From the NCBI RefSeq assembly GCF_048544455.1, contig NC_133538.1:440756311-440820310 (forward strand): 64,000 nucleotides of DNA, given 5' to 3'. The position numbers and the translations under genes were made by a program. Origin of the DNA: Silene latifolia (lineage: Eukaryota > Streptophyta > Magnoliopsida > Caryophyllales > Caryophyllaceae). The notes under the pieces are model-generated. The model made no database searches, was not told the origin of the DNA, and worked only from the letters and a program-made list of their open reading frames with translations. Positions 46,314 to 57,550 of this stretch are shown in pieces (positions within the stretch are counted from its first letter, which is position 1; the number at the start of each line of letters is the position of its first letter).

Positions 46314-47455
46314 CAATGGTGAAATCAGGCCCTCTTAACTTTCAATTGTAGCAATCAAGCCCCGTAACTTTAGTTAAAAGTGAAATTAAACTCTATATTG
46401 TTTGACCAAAATTCATTTTATAATCTTATTAATAAATTACAAAATTTAATTTTTGTAAACTTACAACTTTTATACAATATATAAAAATGTAATAGCGAGT
46501 GATTTTCTTATAATTTTACAATTGTTAGACAATTTATTATGAATATAAGAATAGTTCATAAAATTTTATCATTTTTTTATTTTTTTTAGGGATATTCTAC
46601 ATGGTACCCCTCAATTTTTCGACTTTCTACATGGTACCCCTACACTTTTTAAAACATACATGGTATCCCTAATTGCTGTTATTATCACTAAGTGTACTCC
46701 TAAATTTTATTTTCCATCAATTAAACTCAGTTTTATGCGTTAAGTGATTACTTGGACGCGTAACCAAGCTTGTCATTTATCATCCCATGACATAAGAACT
46801 CTATTAGGCTCAATATCTATCTTTGGACGTGATAATTTGGCAGGGGATTAATAAAATTTCCGTCAAAATTTTTTAGCCCATATGTATCAATAAATATTAG
46901 GATCGAGATGGATATTGAGTCTAATAGAGTCCTTATGTCATGAGATAATAAATTACAAGCTTGGTTACGCGTCCAAGTCATCACTTAACGCCTAAAACTG
47001 GGTTTAATTGACGGAAAATAAAGTTTAGGGGTATACTTAGTGATAATGACAACAATTAGGGATATCATGTATATTTTAAAAAGTGTAGGGGTACTATGTA
47101 GAAAGTCAAAAAATTGAGGGGTACTATAAAATTTATTATGAATATAAGAATAGTTCATAAAATTTTATCATATTTTTATTTTTTTATTATAGATGAATGT
47201 AAAATTATTATTTAGGTGGAAAATTAAAATTAATTTTATATAAATTAATAAATTTAAAATTAGCCATTTTTATGTGATATTAGTTGTATAATATAAATAT
47301 AAAATGAATTTTTGTTGAGATTTAAGTGAAAATTAAAAATTAGGGTTGAATTTCACTTTTTGTTTTAGTTAAGGAGTTTGATTGTTACAATTGAATGTTA
47401 AATGACCTGATTCACTATTGAACAAAGTTAAAAAGGGCAAATTATTAGTTTTGCG
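46314..47455. mobile_element. Outer inverted-repeat element (MULE-like)
   Basis: Arms of about 85 bp at 46314-46400 and about 47330-47425 are inverted copies (both contain, in matching sense, TTTCAATTGTA or CATTCAATTGTA and AGTGAAATT). CATATATAAG flanks both sides (46304-46313 and 47456-47465), a possible 9-10 bp target duplication, although the right arm is about 30 bp longer. A second inverted-repeat unit is nested inside. Confidence 0.55.
46600..47128. mobile_element. Nested inverted-repeat element with GGTACCCCT ends
   Basis: Arms starting GGTACCCCTCAATTTTT (46603) and its inverse ending at about 47124 continue inward through matching blocks (CTAATTG...ATTATCACTAAGTGTA, GCTTGGTTACGCGTCCAAGT). 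A 55-bp direct repeat (46531-46587 and 47130-47186) lies just outside the arms. Confidence 0.65.
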
Positions 47456-47505
47456 CATATATAAGTGAAAGAATATTAACCTGTAAATCATCAAACCCGT
47501 ACTCC

Positions 47506-47514
47506 GAGTTGGAG
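47506..47514. repeat. Target-site duplication, left copy
   Basis: GAGTTGGAG, identical to 48562-48570. Confidence 0.8.
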
Positions 47515-48561
47515 GAATTTTTTTTTATAATAATGCTTAAAAATAAAATATTTATCAATTCGGAATTAAATTTATTTGTCTACATAGGACGGAAAAATCA
47601 CAAACCTAAACCACGGGTGGAAAATGGCGTGTTTAGGGCCAGTTTGAAATTGGGAAAACACGCCATTGTGAATGGCGGGTCTATTAAACACGCCATTAAA
47701 GGTGGCGGTGTGTCTTCAATTAGCGCAATAAAATCTGATGCAAACAAAGTCACCAACACATTTTCTTCAATTCATCAACATTATCATCAACAAGCTATTT
47801 TAATATCATCTTCAACCCTTCTATTATCATCGACATTTCACCTTGCTTCATCATATCTTCTTCAATTCATTTTCTACTCTAGATCCATCACATATTTACA
47901 TAATCTTCATCATAACCTGGGCAAGAGGTGCGAGATGTATTATCGGAGGCGGCAGCGCTGACGAGAACGAAAACCTATCCAGCTAATGGAGGTGACATTG
48001 AGTCGTCAACGGTAATCGAACGATTGGGCGGGAGAGAAGAAGCTCCTTGGTTAAGTGAGGACCGTCTGTGATGGTGCGATGGAATGGCCAAGGCTATGGA
48101 CCTATGGCGAGTCTAACTGTTGGTTGAGACCTGAGCCAACTTAATTGAAGTACTCATGACGATCTGAGACGAACGAAGTAATGGTGATCGGGGGAGTAAT
48201 ATGAGCTCGGTTGGTGTGGGTGTAAGGTAGGAGTGGTGGTCAAAGAATGATGATGGGGAATTGGGATAGTGCGTTTTTATTGGGAAGACATTTCAGAGGC
48301 GTTAAACTGATGAATGTAAAGAGTGAATACACGCCACTCTTAATGGCGTTTTTACTCCAATAGACACGCCGTTCACTATGGCGTGTTTAAGTTTAAAATT
48401 TTTTACACTAAATAAATACGCCATTATCAATGGCGTGTTTCTTCTGTGATTTAGGTTCGTAATTTTTCTGTCCTATGTGGATACCATTTTGACAATTAAA
48501 TTTAATTCCGAATTAAGACGATAAATATTTTATTTTTAAGCATTATTTTAAAGAAAGATTG
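47515..48561. mobile_element. 1.05-kb non-autonomous MULE-type element
   Basis: Ends are inverted copies: both read ATAATGCTTAAAAATAAAAT and TTCGGAATTAAATTTA inward, continuing to ACATAGGAC-GAAAAAT. A 9-bp duplication GAGTTGGAG flanks it. Inside are at least five palindromic units of the type ACACGCCATT..AATGGCGTGT (about 47630-47710 and 48325-48440). The ORF at 47509-47961 overlaps the terminal repeat and has no domain, so it is not called. The element lies about 190 bp before the first ATG of the host gene. Confidence 0.85.
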
Positions 48562-48570
48562 GAGTTGGAG

Positions 48571-48753
48571 ACGGGGTTTGACATGTTGGGATCCTGGACA
48601 CATGAATATAATAAAATTTGAGAGTTGATCCGAGTAGTTGTAGGCTTGTAGGTTGTAGCTTATAGGTGGTGATATCCAGTCTCGTCTCCACGGCATTGAG
48701 ACAGTCCCATAAGGAGAAGAAGAAGAAGAAGTAATTCAGTAAGAGTTCCATGC
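48571..48753 (+). promoter_or_regulatory. Proximal promoter / 5' leader of GH1 gene
   Basis: The only non-transposon DNA between the MULE and the first ATG. A GAA repeat (about 48717-48731) resembles a plant leader. ATAATAAAATTT near 48607 could be a weak TATA-type site. A short out-of-frame ORF starting at 48750 (22 codons, ending at 48818) overlaps the main start. No transcription start can be fixed from sequence. Confidence 0.35.
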
Positions 48754-48960
48754 ATGGTGTGCCCCCATCAACAACATTCAACAATGCTCAACATGAATCA
48801 CTCTCTAATTATGGATAAACTCAACAATACTCTTCTTGATTTACTTCATTCTAACCCTAATTACCCTTTCAGTCTTTCTCAATTTTCCATCCTTCAAAAC
48901 GCTCTTCTTCGGAATTTATCTGACTCCGAAAAAACTCCCACTCATCTTCCTTATTCTGCG
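48754..48960 (+). CDS. Exon 1 of GH1/AT-hook gene
   Basis: 69 codons from the first in-frame ATG, ending LPYSA before the donor GTAATT at 48961. It supplies the start of the GH1 domain. Confidence 0.75.
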
Positions 48961-51900
48961 GTAATTACTCCCTTCGTTTTTTTTTTTTTTTGAATTAGTG
49001 TTATTGAATGTTTATTCTTTTGAGTTTTCCTGTTTTTTTGTTTTCTTATTTTCTCCCTCCGTCACAATCATTTGTTTACTTTTTTTTTTTATTAGGTAAA
49101 CAAATGATTGAGACGGGGGAGTATTTACCTATTTGTTGGTATTAATGTATTATTGATGGGGATGTATTATGTGTAGATGATACAGGCATCAATTGTGAAA
49201 TTGGATGAGGAATGTAGTTTGACTACTGAAAAGATGATTTCTGAGCACATACTTAAAAATTATCAGGGTTTGCCCTGGGCTCATACCACAATTTTGAAAC
49301 ATCATTTGGATAAGCTTTGCCAAGGCGGCGAGCTTATTTTTGATGATCATGATGATGATAAGACTTATAATGTTCCGGGCAAAAAAAGGCATATAAGTTT
49401 GAGGAGGAAACTCTTGAAACTAAAACTGTCTAGTAAAACCAAAGAGAATGAGGTTGTTGAGGAGGGAAATGTAGCGCCAGATGAAGTTACTGAGTTGAGT
49501 GATAGTCAGATTGGCATTCAGGAGGACGAGTCTAAAAAACTTGGGAGGAGGAAAAGGAGACGTAGGCATAGTTTTATATCTGATGAAGAAGAAGATGAGG
49601 ATTTTGAGAAAATGATTGTTGATGGAGAAGGGAATAGGGACAACGAGAGTGGTAAAGAGATGGTCCTAGTCGAGACAGTAAATGAGATGTTACTGCTCAA
49701 AGGTGGAGATGTTAAATGCGAAAGCAACGAGTTAGAGCAGCTTCACCCTAGAAATCCTGAGGAGGATCATGGGATTGTAGATATCGTATGCTCCAAAGAA
49801 GTGAAAAATCAAGTGCACGAAGTGGATCGTGATCTTTCTCAAGTGATGAATTTGAGTGACAGCCGTGGGGGTGATATGATGTGTGTCTCTTCCGAGAGTG
49901 CCATTGAAGCTAACTTGGTGGGGGATCGTCATGATAATTATACGAGTGATTTAATACTTTCCCCTGTCGTAGTGAACCCCCTGGCTTCAGTATCGAATAT
50001 TGAGAGTGATGTTATTGGGGGCATAATAGAAAAGTCTGATTTGAAGGAAGCAAAACCAAATCCTTCAGCTAGTGACCTCATGATTGTGCCTTACGTGGAC
50101 AATTCAGTGAATCTTGCCACAGGAAAACTAACGATTTCTTTATTGAATAGCGAAAAACGCGTTATTGTCTGTGGTTTGTACAATGTAGAACTCGAGCAAC
50201 CAAAAAAGAAAACTCAAGTGTATCGCACAAGGAAGAAGTCAAAACCTTCCCAGGAGAAAACTGAAAGCCTAGGACAAGAGCCAATGCCAGCTTCCTTCGA
50301 TTTATCTTTGCAGAGAAGCAGCAGAACCAAGGTATCAATCCAGAAATTTTTAACATCCAGTTAGTCACTTATGTTACTGATTAATGTCAAGCAGAGCTGC
50401 ATAGCCTGTACTGGTACTGGCGCACACTTTGGTGTAGTAGATAGGTATATTTCTGTTATTAGTGGTTTTGCTTTGCGGCTTCCTATTATTCTCAAATTCC
50501 ATACATTGACATCTTAGGATGGTAACTATAAAAGTCCACAGCCTCAGCATAACTGCTTGTCGGTATAACAGCCACGATCTTGGTACCTGTATTTTGGGCA
50601 AATTAGACATAGAATTCTCAAAATGCTGCGAAATGATTTATAGAGAGATCTGGATGCAAGAGGTTGGGTGTTGTTGCTATAGGAGAAGAGAGGGAAAAGG
50701 CTTGGCTAGTTGATGAAATCATCAGTCGACATATCCAATTGAGCTGTTTTTTTAACCATTCATGGCAAGTAAAAAACCCTTATATAATATGGGATATACT
50801 ATTCATTCAGATTGGTATCATCATAACTAAAAAAAAACAAAGATTGGTATCAACAATCCTAGACTCCCTGGTATGTAATTTGATTTAATGGTGATAGTTA
50901 CCTCTAGTTAACTGTAATATTTTCCTGCTGCTACAGACTACAGTATCACGATTCACGATTACATCACCATCTCGCTGACTAACAAACTTAAGCGTACCTG
51001 AATATCCATAAAAAGGCATAGGAGACATTTTTTTATGACTTTCATTACAAACTGAGCAAGATTTTGGTAGAGGTATAGGATCTTTATTGCTTTCACTCAA
51101 TTCTAATCACTTTTCTAATGTAATGAACTTGATAAGATTTGAACTTTGAAACGGTGCGATGGGTTGCAAAGCTTACTCATCAGAACTGTGCAAATAAATA
51201 TTTGTGCTTGTAATATTTTGATGACCATGATGCATGACATAGCATTGGTGATTGGTCTGCTTGCGCTTGTTATTGTGCATTTATGCAAAATTCCTCTAAA
51301 CTGAGTGTCTGAATAAGACCTTTAAGAAAGAAAAGTACTAATCTTTATAGGGGAATAGTCAAAGAGGAAAGATGAAGGTGACTACATTGTGGTGTTAATT
51401 CTGGAATATAGTGGATAGACGAAATATCAATTCTGATTCCACAGATCCGTCTATTAAAATTGCTGTAATCTGGATTATATTTTGTTCCAGTAGTGATAAT
51501 GTTACTGACCTGTTAATGTCTGTCAGGATCTAAGTGTTAAAACCTATTGTAATGTTGGTAAAGGAATGCTATCCACTTTCTCTAAGATTCTCTTCAATCT
51601 TCTCTTCTCACATTGCAATAAAATGCTCCAAAGTCCAATGTATAATGTTCCCTTTTGTTTGACTTTTAGACAACAAAATTGAATGATATTTGATTGAGTT
51701 ATTAGTGGAAGGTCTGAAAGAGAAAATAGATATCATTGCTCACTTCGGATAGTATTTTTGTCTCGACTTTGTTATTAATACATAATGCTTGATTGCTGTA
51801 AGCTGAATCATTCTTAGAGTACATGTCAGTAATACTGAATCGTGAATCATCCCTTGAGTACATGTTTTCAATAATACTGAATATAAGTTGTCGTCTTATT

Positions 51901-54034
51901 ATGCTTTATTCATTCAGTCCTTACAAGTTTGCAATACCTCATTTTAGATATCCATGTAGCGGGAATCTTTTAGGCGTGGGGTCAGTATATTTTGAACCTA
52001 TACTAGTTTCCGCTTGTCTAAGAAAAAGATTGGGATTGCATAAGATATTAAGAAAGTTTGTGGTATAAAATGCGTAAATTGCTTAACTTCCCACCCATCG
52101 TTCCTGGCCTCCCCTGCCCCTCAGATTAAATAATGAGCTACACTCTTGTAATTGTATCTAGAGATCTTAGAGCGTTACTCTTACAGCTGCTTTTTTTCCT
52201 CTTGTTTTGCTTGTATTTCACCCCCGCAATGCTCCATACTCAGGTTAAACGGAAATTGCATTCTCCCAAGTTAAAGGGACCAACTCTTCTTAAAGATGGT
52301 TCTGTTAAGCAGTTGGAAAAACCAATGAGTTCGCATCCTATCAGCCTTGAAAAGATTTTCATGGAGGATGAGGAACCCCTTTGTGAGGTATATGAGAAGT
52401 GTGGTAATCTGAAAAAGCATGACATGCAAAGAGCAAAAGCAGGTGCAGAATTTCCCAAAGAGCTACCGAGTTCAGAAAGTTTTGTGGAAGTGTCACCGAC
52501 TGTGGAGAAAAACTTAGCCTCGTTAAAAAAAACAGAGAACCAATTATCTATGCAACTTAGGTCACAAGACCCATATTGTGATAATGTCGACGATACTATC
52601 AGGAAGTCATCATCAAGTTTCTTAGAGGAAAGTGGAACAAAGGATTCAGAAAGGACTGAGAATCAATGGCCCGTGATGACAAAGTCAAATGGGGTTGAAT
52701 TATACAGTCAGCCTTTTGAACATCCAATCGACAATAAAACGGGAAGTCAACATGAAGGTGACCAACATCGGGAGCAGCAAAACAAAGATGATCAAGAGAG
52801 GCTTCCCGTGCTAATAGAAGGAACACCAGAAAAACCTTATTTGTCAGATTCACATAATCAGCTATTGGAACATACTTCTCATAAGCATTCACAGCGGCTA
52901 AATGAACAGCCGGAAAACAGTCAGCAGAAGAAACGTCGTGGAAGACCACCAAACTTAAACAAATCAACCACGAAAGAGGCATCTGATCCATCAAGTTCAC
53001 TACAGAAAAACAAGTCATCGATGCAAGATGGTGGAGTGAGGACTCGGAAACGAAGAGCAACCAAGAAAGAGACAGTTATTCTGTTGGAACCACATCTGAA
53101 CGAGCAAGAAAGGCTGTTTAAGCAAAACAAGCAGCTGGGAGAAGTTGGCCGACGGAGGCTTGGAAAATCAAAAGCAACCACTGAAAATGCAACTCTTACT
53201 CGAGGACGATCCAAGAAAACGGATAAATTAACTGAGGAACTTTTGGCATCTCCGTTAAATTTGGATTCTCAGCAAGAAGTTGAGCTGGGTGAATCAGGGA
53301 ATCATCAGCAATCCCAGCACCAAAATAAAGAACTCGAAAGAGGAGTGGCTAAGATACAAAAACAAGGGGACAAAGTTGATGAAGCTCTCACTAGCTTATC
53401 TTACGAGGAGCAAGATGGGATGTGTGGACAAGCAAGTGACCATCATTCAGTGTCTCAAAACAGTCAGCCAAGGAACAATAGTTGGGCACAGTCTCCTGTG
53501 AAAGGAGCAAGCCGATTAACAGATAATCCAAAACACGGGGATGTTGTAGAAGCATCGCATGTTACTCCAGAAGCTTTATCGGCACAAGGTCAAGTTGATC
53601 TGAAGGATCAGACTCAAGCAAGACGGCGGAGCATTCGTAATCTCGAACCAGCAAAACCTTTGTTGGACTCCCAAAGTGAGAAACTACATGATCTAGAGCT
53701 GAGTGATCAAAAGACGTTTGCACGGTCCACTCCTGCTTTAATGCCCTCAGATAATCATTGTCTTGAGAAAGTTTCTGTGTATCTAGAAAATGAAGTTCAT
53801 GGTAAATCTGTTGAAATAGAGCAAGAGAAGTGGCCACTTGATAATAAGACTCATACACCGCTCTCAAACAATTCAAATGACCGGGAACACCCAGATGAAA
53901 GTTATGATCATGATCAGGCACCGGAGAAAATGGAAGTTCAAGTGAAGGATCCTAAAGAATTGACAGCTAAAAGTGTTCCCATACATGTTCCGCTTGCCTC
54001 AAGAGATCAGTTGCGCTCACGGATAAAACACTAA
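48754..54034 (+). CDS. GH1 (linker-histone globular) domain, AT-hook chromatin protein
   Basis: Three exons, 48754-48960, 49177-50331 and 52244-54034, with GT..AG introns, all phase 0, give about 1050 residues. Residues 62-138 form a GH1/H15 winged helix: LPYSA joined to MIQASIVKLDEECSLT, then LPWAHTTILKHHLDKLCQGGELI. A basic patch (GRRKRRRRHS, about 190-200) abuts an acidic run (SDEEEDEDFEKM). One AT-hook, KKRRGRPPN, lies near residue 685, with more basic motifs at about 720 (RTRKRRATKK) and 773 (TRGRSKK). The rest is Ser/Gln/Glu-rich and low in complexity. GH1 plus AT-hook suggests nuclear binding to AT-rich or linker DNA, as in plant HMGA-type proteins, but it is much longer than those. 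ATGs at 48784, 48793 and 48811 are alternative starts. Confidence 0.82.
49053..49121. mobile_element. Minimal Stowaway-like MITE in intron 1
   Basis: CTCCCTCCGTCACAATCATT at the left and its inverse (AATGATTGAGACGGGGGAG) at the right, separated only by a T-run: 69 bp in total. TA follows the right end. The left TA is altered. Intron 1 spans 48961-49176. Confidence 0.75.
49177..50331 (+). CDS. Exon 2 of GH1/AT-hook gene
   Basis: 385 codons. The acceptor GTGTAG ends at 49176 and the donor GTATCA starts at 50332 after SSRTK. It holds most of the GH1 fold, the basic/acidic patch and a basic tail (RTRKKSKPSQEK). Confidence 0.82.
50332..52243 (+). other. Intron 2 of GH1/AT-hook gene
   Basis: 1912 bp, from GTATCAATCC to the acceptor ACTCAG (52238-52243). 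No embedded coding exon or clear transposon could be supported. If splicing failed, translation would stop at 50364. Confidence 0.7.
52244..54034 (+). CDS. Exon 3 of GH1/AT-hook gene
   Basis: 596 codons plus TAA (54032-54034), starting VKRKLHSPKLKGP. It carries the AT-hook KKRRGRPPN and a long Gln/Glu/Ser-rich part with several short basic motifs (SKATTENATLTRGRSKK, RRRSIRNLEP). Confidence 0.82.
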   Translation, partial: VKRKLHSPKLKGPTLLKDGSVKQLEKPMSSHPISLEKIFMEDEEPLCEVYEKCGNLKKHDMQRAKAGAEFPKELPSSESFVEVSPTVEKNLASLKKTENQLSMQLRSQDPYCDNVDDTIRKSSSSFLEESGTKDSERTENQWPVMTKSNGVELYSQPFEHPIDNKTGSQHEGDQHREQQNKDDQERLPVLIEGTPEKPYLSDSHNQLLEHTSHKHSQRLNEQPENSQQKKRRGRPPNLNKSTTKEASDPSSSLQKNKSSMQDGGVRTRKRRATKKETVILLEPHLNEQERLFKQNKQLGEVGRRRLGKSKATTENATLTRGRSKKTDKLTEELLASPLNLDSQQEVELGESGNHQQSQHQNKELERGVAKIQKQGDKVDEALTSLSYEEQDGMCGQASDHHSVSQNSQPRNNSWAQSPVKGASRLTDNPKHGDVVEASHVTPEALSAQGQVDLKDQTQARRRSIRNLEPAKPLLDSQSEKLHDLELSDQKTFARSTPALMPSDNHCLEKVSVYLENEVHGKSVEIEQEKWPLDNKTHTPLSNNSNDREHPDESYDHDQAPEKMEVQVKDPKELTAKSVPIHVPLASRDQLRSRIKH

Positions 54035-54329
54035 TCTCAAGATAGTGCTTGAAGTGGACTCAACCCCTGCACAACCTTGGTAATGCAACCTTAATTTCCC
54101 TTGGTTTTTGGATTTTTATTGTAGCTACTGCTTAAGATATTGAAGTGTGTTTGAACTCATATTTTCCCTCCCTTTCCGTTTCCTCCCCTTCCTCTATCCA
54201 AGTAAGCTACAAGTCTCTGGTCCCTGGGACTAAGTAATAAAGGTATAAAACCTTACCAATAGGGATAAGCACATTTTGAGAGAGTAATTTTAAAGCTAGA
54301 CATTGCTTCAAGTGACACCGAAACACATC
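54035..54329 (+). terminator. 3' untranslated region with AATAAA signal
   Basis: Non-coding DNA after the stop. AATAAA at 54236-54241 is a plausible polyadenylation signal about 200 bp downstream of the stop codon. Confidence 0.4.
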
Positions 54330-54740
54330 TCAAAAACCCATGTGCTCCTTTTCAAAAGAATTCAGCAATTCCATAACCAATATAGATCGTGGAGGCGAAA
54401 GTAAATCACCTTGATGGGATCCTCTAGAGCTAGCAAAGAAATTGGGAGGTTCCCCATCAACAAGCACCGTGAAACAAGGTGTAGAGAACCAGAAATGCAG
54501 CCACTTTCTGCCTTTGCCCACACAGCTCATCTTCTCAAGAGTGAACATTGTTAAAACGCCACAAAATTTGTTGAAAGCTTTCTCGATATTGATTTTGCCA
54601 AAAGACACCTGGATGGTGTTGGGCCTTTGGAAGGACTCGTTCCTTAGCTGGAAGAATTGCGCATCTAAAATTGACCAAGGCATCTGTGTATTGATAAGTA
54701 GCTACAAGCTTACTAAGCACTTGCCGCAACCCCAAGGCTA
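54330..54740 (-). pseudogene. LINE reverse-transcriptase fragment
   Basis: The minus strand reads FGKINIEKAFNKF (usual KLDIEKAYD), FSTPCFTVLVDGEPPNFF, then SSRGSHQGDLLSPPRSILVMELL, matching the RT core before the FADD motif in plant LINEs. Only about 130 codons remain, broken at the ends, with no tail or duplication visible. It is older than the other LINE copies. Confidence 0.75.
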
Positions 54741-55169
54741 TTACTTTTGCCAGAATTTAACTTGTGAGACTATTGACATTGCGATAACCTCAAAAGTCAA
54801 AAATCATGATGCCGCAATCGTTTGAGATAAGGTTTTATTAAAGCTGGATGAATCTCTGATGTGCTATTATATTGTCCCAATGACCGCCATTGTTGCTTTT
54901 ACTGATAGATAGACTCTGTGCTACGAGTTCCTAGATTTTTATGGGTAGACATTGATGAGATTTAGCTGGAATGTGTTCCTGAGTCCCGAGCTGTAGTAGC
55001 ACAAAGTGCGTGATCATGACGAAGTAGAATATCATAGTTACCGGATTCGCTATGAATTTGTGCTTACCGATTCGTGATTCGCCCTTACAGAACGTGTTTT
55101 ATATGTATTATCCGTAAGGGATGGTATGAGAATATATGTATCACTAACTTACAATGTAACTAACTAAGT
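54741..55169. other. Intergenic DNA, nothing recognised
   Basis: No supported gene or element ends. Confidence 0.4.
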
Positions 55170-55390
55170 TGTTACAGTAGTTAATCTGTTAGAGTGGTTA
55201 ATTATCCACGTCAGCAGGGGTTGTTAGAGCTATACATTAGCCTATATATATATGAACACTCCATCTAATGTATGATCACAAGTTTTACATGAATAACAAA
55301 TGATCAATTACTTATCTCTCTAATCTTTCTTCTTTTTCTTCTCTTCATGTTTTTCTCTCTACAATCTTCATCATTACTGAAGATTTCACA
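55170..55390 (+). mobile_element. Candidate 5' LTR of decayed copia element
   Basis: Starts TGTTACAGTAG (or TGTTAGAGTGG at 55188) and ends TTTCACA just before a methionine-type PBS (TGGTATCATCC at 55391). TATATATATATGA near 55240 fits an LTR promoter. No second LTR was found downstream, so the start is tentative. Confidence 0.5.
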
Positions 55391-55520
55391 TGGTATCATC
55401 CGCCATTGTTGAACGATCCTTATAAATCACAAAAGCTTCCTCATTAATCTTCATCTTTTACACAAATTTCCTTCTTTTTCATTTCTTTTCATCAAATTCT
55501 TCAAATTTTCTCATCAAAAC

Positions 55521-56717
55521 ATGCCCGAGATTACTGAAACACCTTCTATTGTCCTTTGGATGATCCACTTTTCTTGTCGCCAAATGATCAGCCTAATCTT
55601 CAACTTACTGCTTATCTCTTTTATGGTACTAATTTCCATCAATGGCAGAGGGATGTGATTCAAGCGTTGGTCTCAAAGAACAAGGTGGGGTTCATAACTG
55701 GAAATTGCAATGTTCTTGATCCATCTGACAAGAAGTTTAACCAGTGGGTCGGATGTGATCTCTTGGTTCTTTGATGGATTCTTAATTCTGTTTCTAAGAA
55801 TCTCAGAGATAATTTGCTGATTCTTCCAAAGCTTTATGGGTTGAAATTGTTGAACGTTTTGGTCAGCTTATTCTTGAGCTCTATGATCTGAAGAAGACTC
55901 TTAGCAATTTGGTTCAAGAAAATATTTCTTTGCTTGAGTACTACAGCAAGATCAAAGATCTCTCTGTAAGGGCATTGATAACATGGATCCCATGCCTAAT
56001 TGCACTTGTGGGATTATGTCTAAGTGCACCTGCAATATCATGAAATGGCTTCTTGATCGAGAAACTCAAGCAAAGCTGATTCAACTGTTGATGGGCTTGA
56101 TGGGCTTGAACTCTAGTTATGAACAGGTTCAGACCACATTGCTGTCCATGGAGCCATTGCCTCCTATCAATCGTGCTTTGGGTATGTTGCAGAAGATAGA
56201 GAAGCAGAAGATTATCAATGACAATGCCTCTGAATCTATGGTTGAACGAACACCATATAATGTCAAAAAAAGGTTTTTTGATAATTCTAATGCTGATGAG
56301 TCCCTGCAGAAGAAGTTCAAAGATACATCATCTGAGTATTGCACACATTGTGAGAAAAAGGGTCATGATATTGCTGATTGCTATAGACTCAAGACTTGCA
56401 CTTTTTGCAACATTAAAGGTCATATTCAGGAGCGTTTTTACAAGTTCAAGGCTTTCAATGCTAGAAAGAACAAGGGAAAAGGAAAGGTGACTGGTCTTCC
56501 CAGAACTGCTAACAATGCATACACATCCTGTGCTGATCAAGATGATGAATATATTGATGCTACACCTCTTGATGATCATTCTGCTCTGGTTCCTCATGCT
56601 ACTGGAAAGTCTAATGCTGATCAAGATCATCCAGAATTGGTACAGAACATTGTGGATTCAGTCATGGCAAAGGTTCTCAAGGCAATTTCTGATAAGTCAA
56701 TTCTGATAAGTCAGTAG
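55521..56717 (+). pseudogene. Ty1/copia gag
   Basis: Begins MPEITETPS at 55521 and shifts frame near 55555 into DDPLFLSPNDQPNLQL. It has the copia gag head (YGTNFHQWQRDVIQALVSKNKVGFI). Stops and another shift follow, then 55983-56717 with the gag core (LLMGLNSSYEQVQTTLLSMEPLPPI). A good zinc knuckle, CTHCEKKGHDIADC, is followed by a degraded CTFCNIKGHIQERF and a Lys-rich tail (RKNKGKGK). This family is distinct from the copia at 18394-20289. Confidence 0.82.
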
Positions 56718-57118
56718 TTGAAGTTACTCCTCTGCAGTCTTTTGTTCATTTTGCAGGTATGGCTTCTACTAAATCTATTCAGGTTAATTCAGATTGGATA
56801 ATTGATACATGAGCGTCAGATCATATGGTTTCTAATATTTGTTTACTATCTGATGTAAATAATTTGTTTAAGCATGTTCATGTGTCTTTACCTGATGGTT
56901 ATGTTAAGGTAGTTAACAAAGCAGGTAGAGTCAGATTGACATCCAAAATTACTTTGAGTAATGTTTTGTTCATTCCAGATTTTAGGCAAAATTTGCTTTC
57001 GGTTGGTAAATCATCAATATTCTATATTATTAAAGGAAGCATTTTTCGAGCGATTACAGAGAGTCCAATTATTCTGAAACACTTACATCAGTTTGACTAT
57101 GATATGGAAAGTACTTAG
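56718..57118 (+). pseudogene. Ty1/copia protease, stop in active site
   Basis: The frame reads SDWIIDT, then TGA where the Gly of DTGASDHM should be (56812-56814), then ASDHMVSN and LSNVLFIPDFRQNLLSVGK, the end of copia protease. It stops at 57118. Pre-integrase, integrase, RT and the 3' LTR are lost. Confidence 0.8.
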
Positions 57119-57550
57119 AGACCCACCATTTAAGTCAAAAACTACTTATCATGATGAGATAAAATTTGATTTTTAGTTACTATAAAAGTACGCAATGACA
57201 AGTAATTAATCAAGATGGGATTTTATTCTCATATGCATATTTTTCATATGCATATTTTAGATCTTCTATATATGTTTTTGTTTTATATTGTTTATTTGGA
57301 GTCTATTCTATTTATTTAATTTTGTGACATGCATAGTTTATTTAGCAATCTAATATACGAAGTTATGATTACTCTTCATTGGCTATTAATCTCAAACAAG
57401 TTTGTATGTTTGATTACAGGAGGATTTGAGTTGATGCCTACATGCATGCTACAACGATAAAACCATTAAGGTTGGTTTTCTTATTTATGAATATTAACAC
57501 TTTTTCAATTTGCTAATAATATATCCTAATATATTATGATATACAGTATA
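57119..57550. other. AT-rich DNA, nothing recognised
   Basis: No coding region and no copia 3' LTR. Confidence 0.4.

Noticed and set aside
47509-47961. 150-codon plus-strand ORF
   Set aside because: It begins in the target duplication and runs through the terminal inverted repeat of a MULE-type element; no domain, and homopolymer-like composition.
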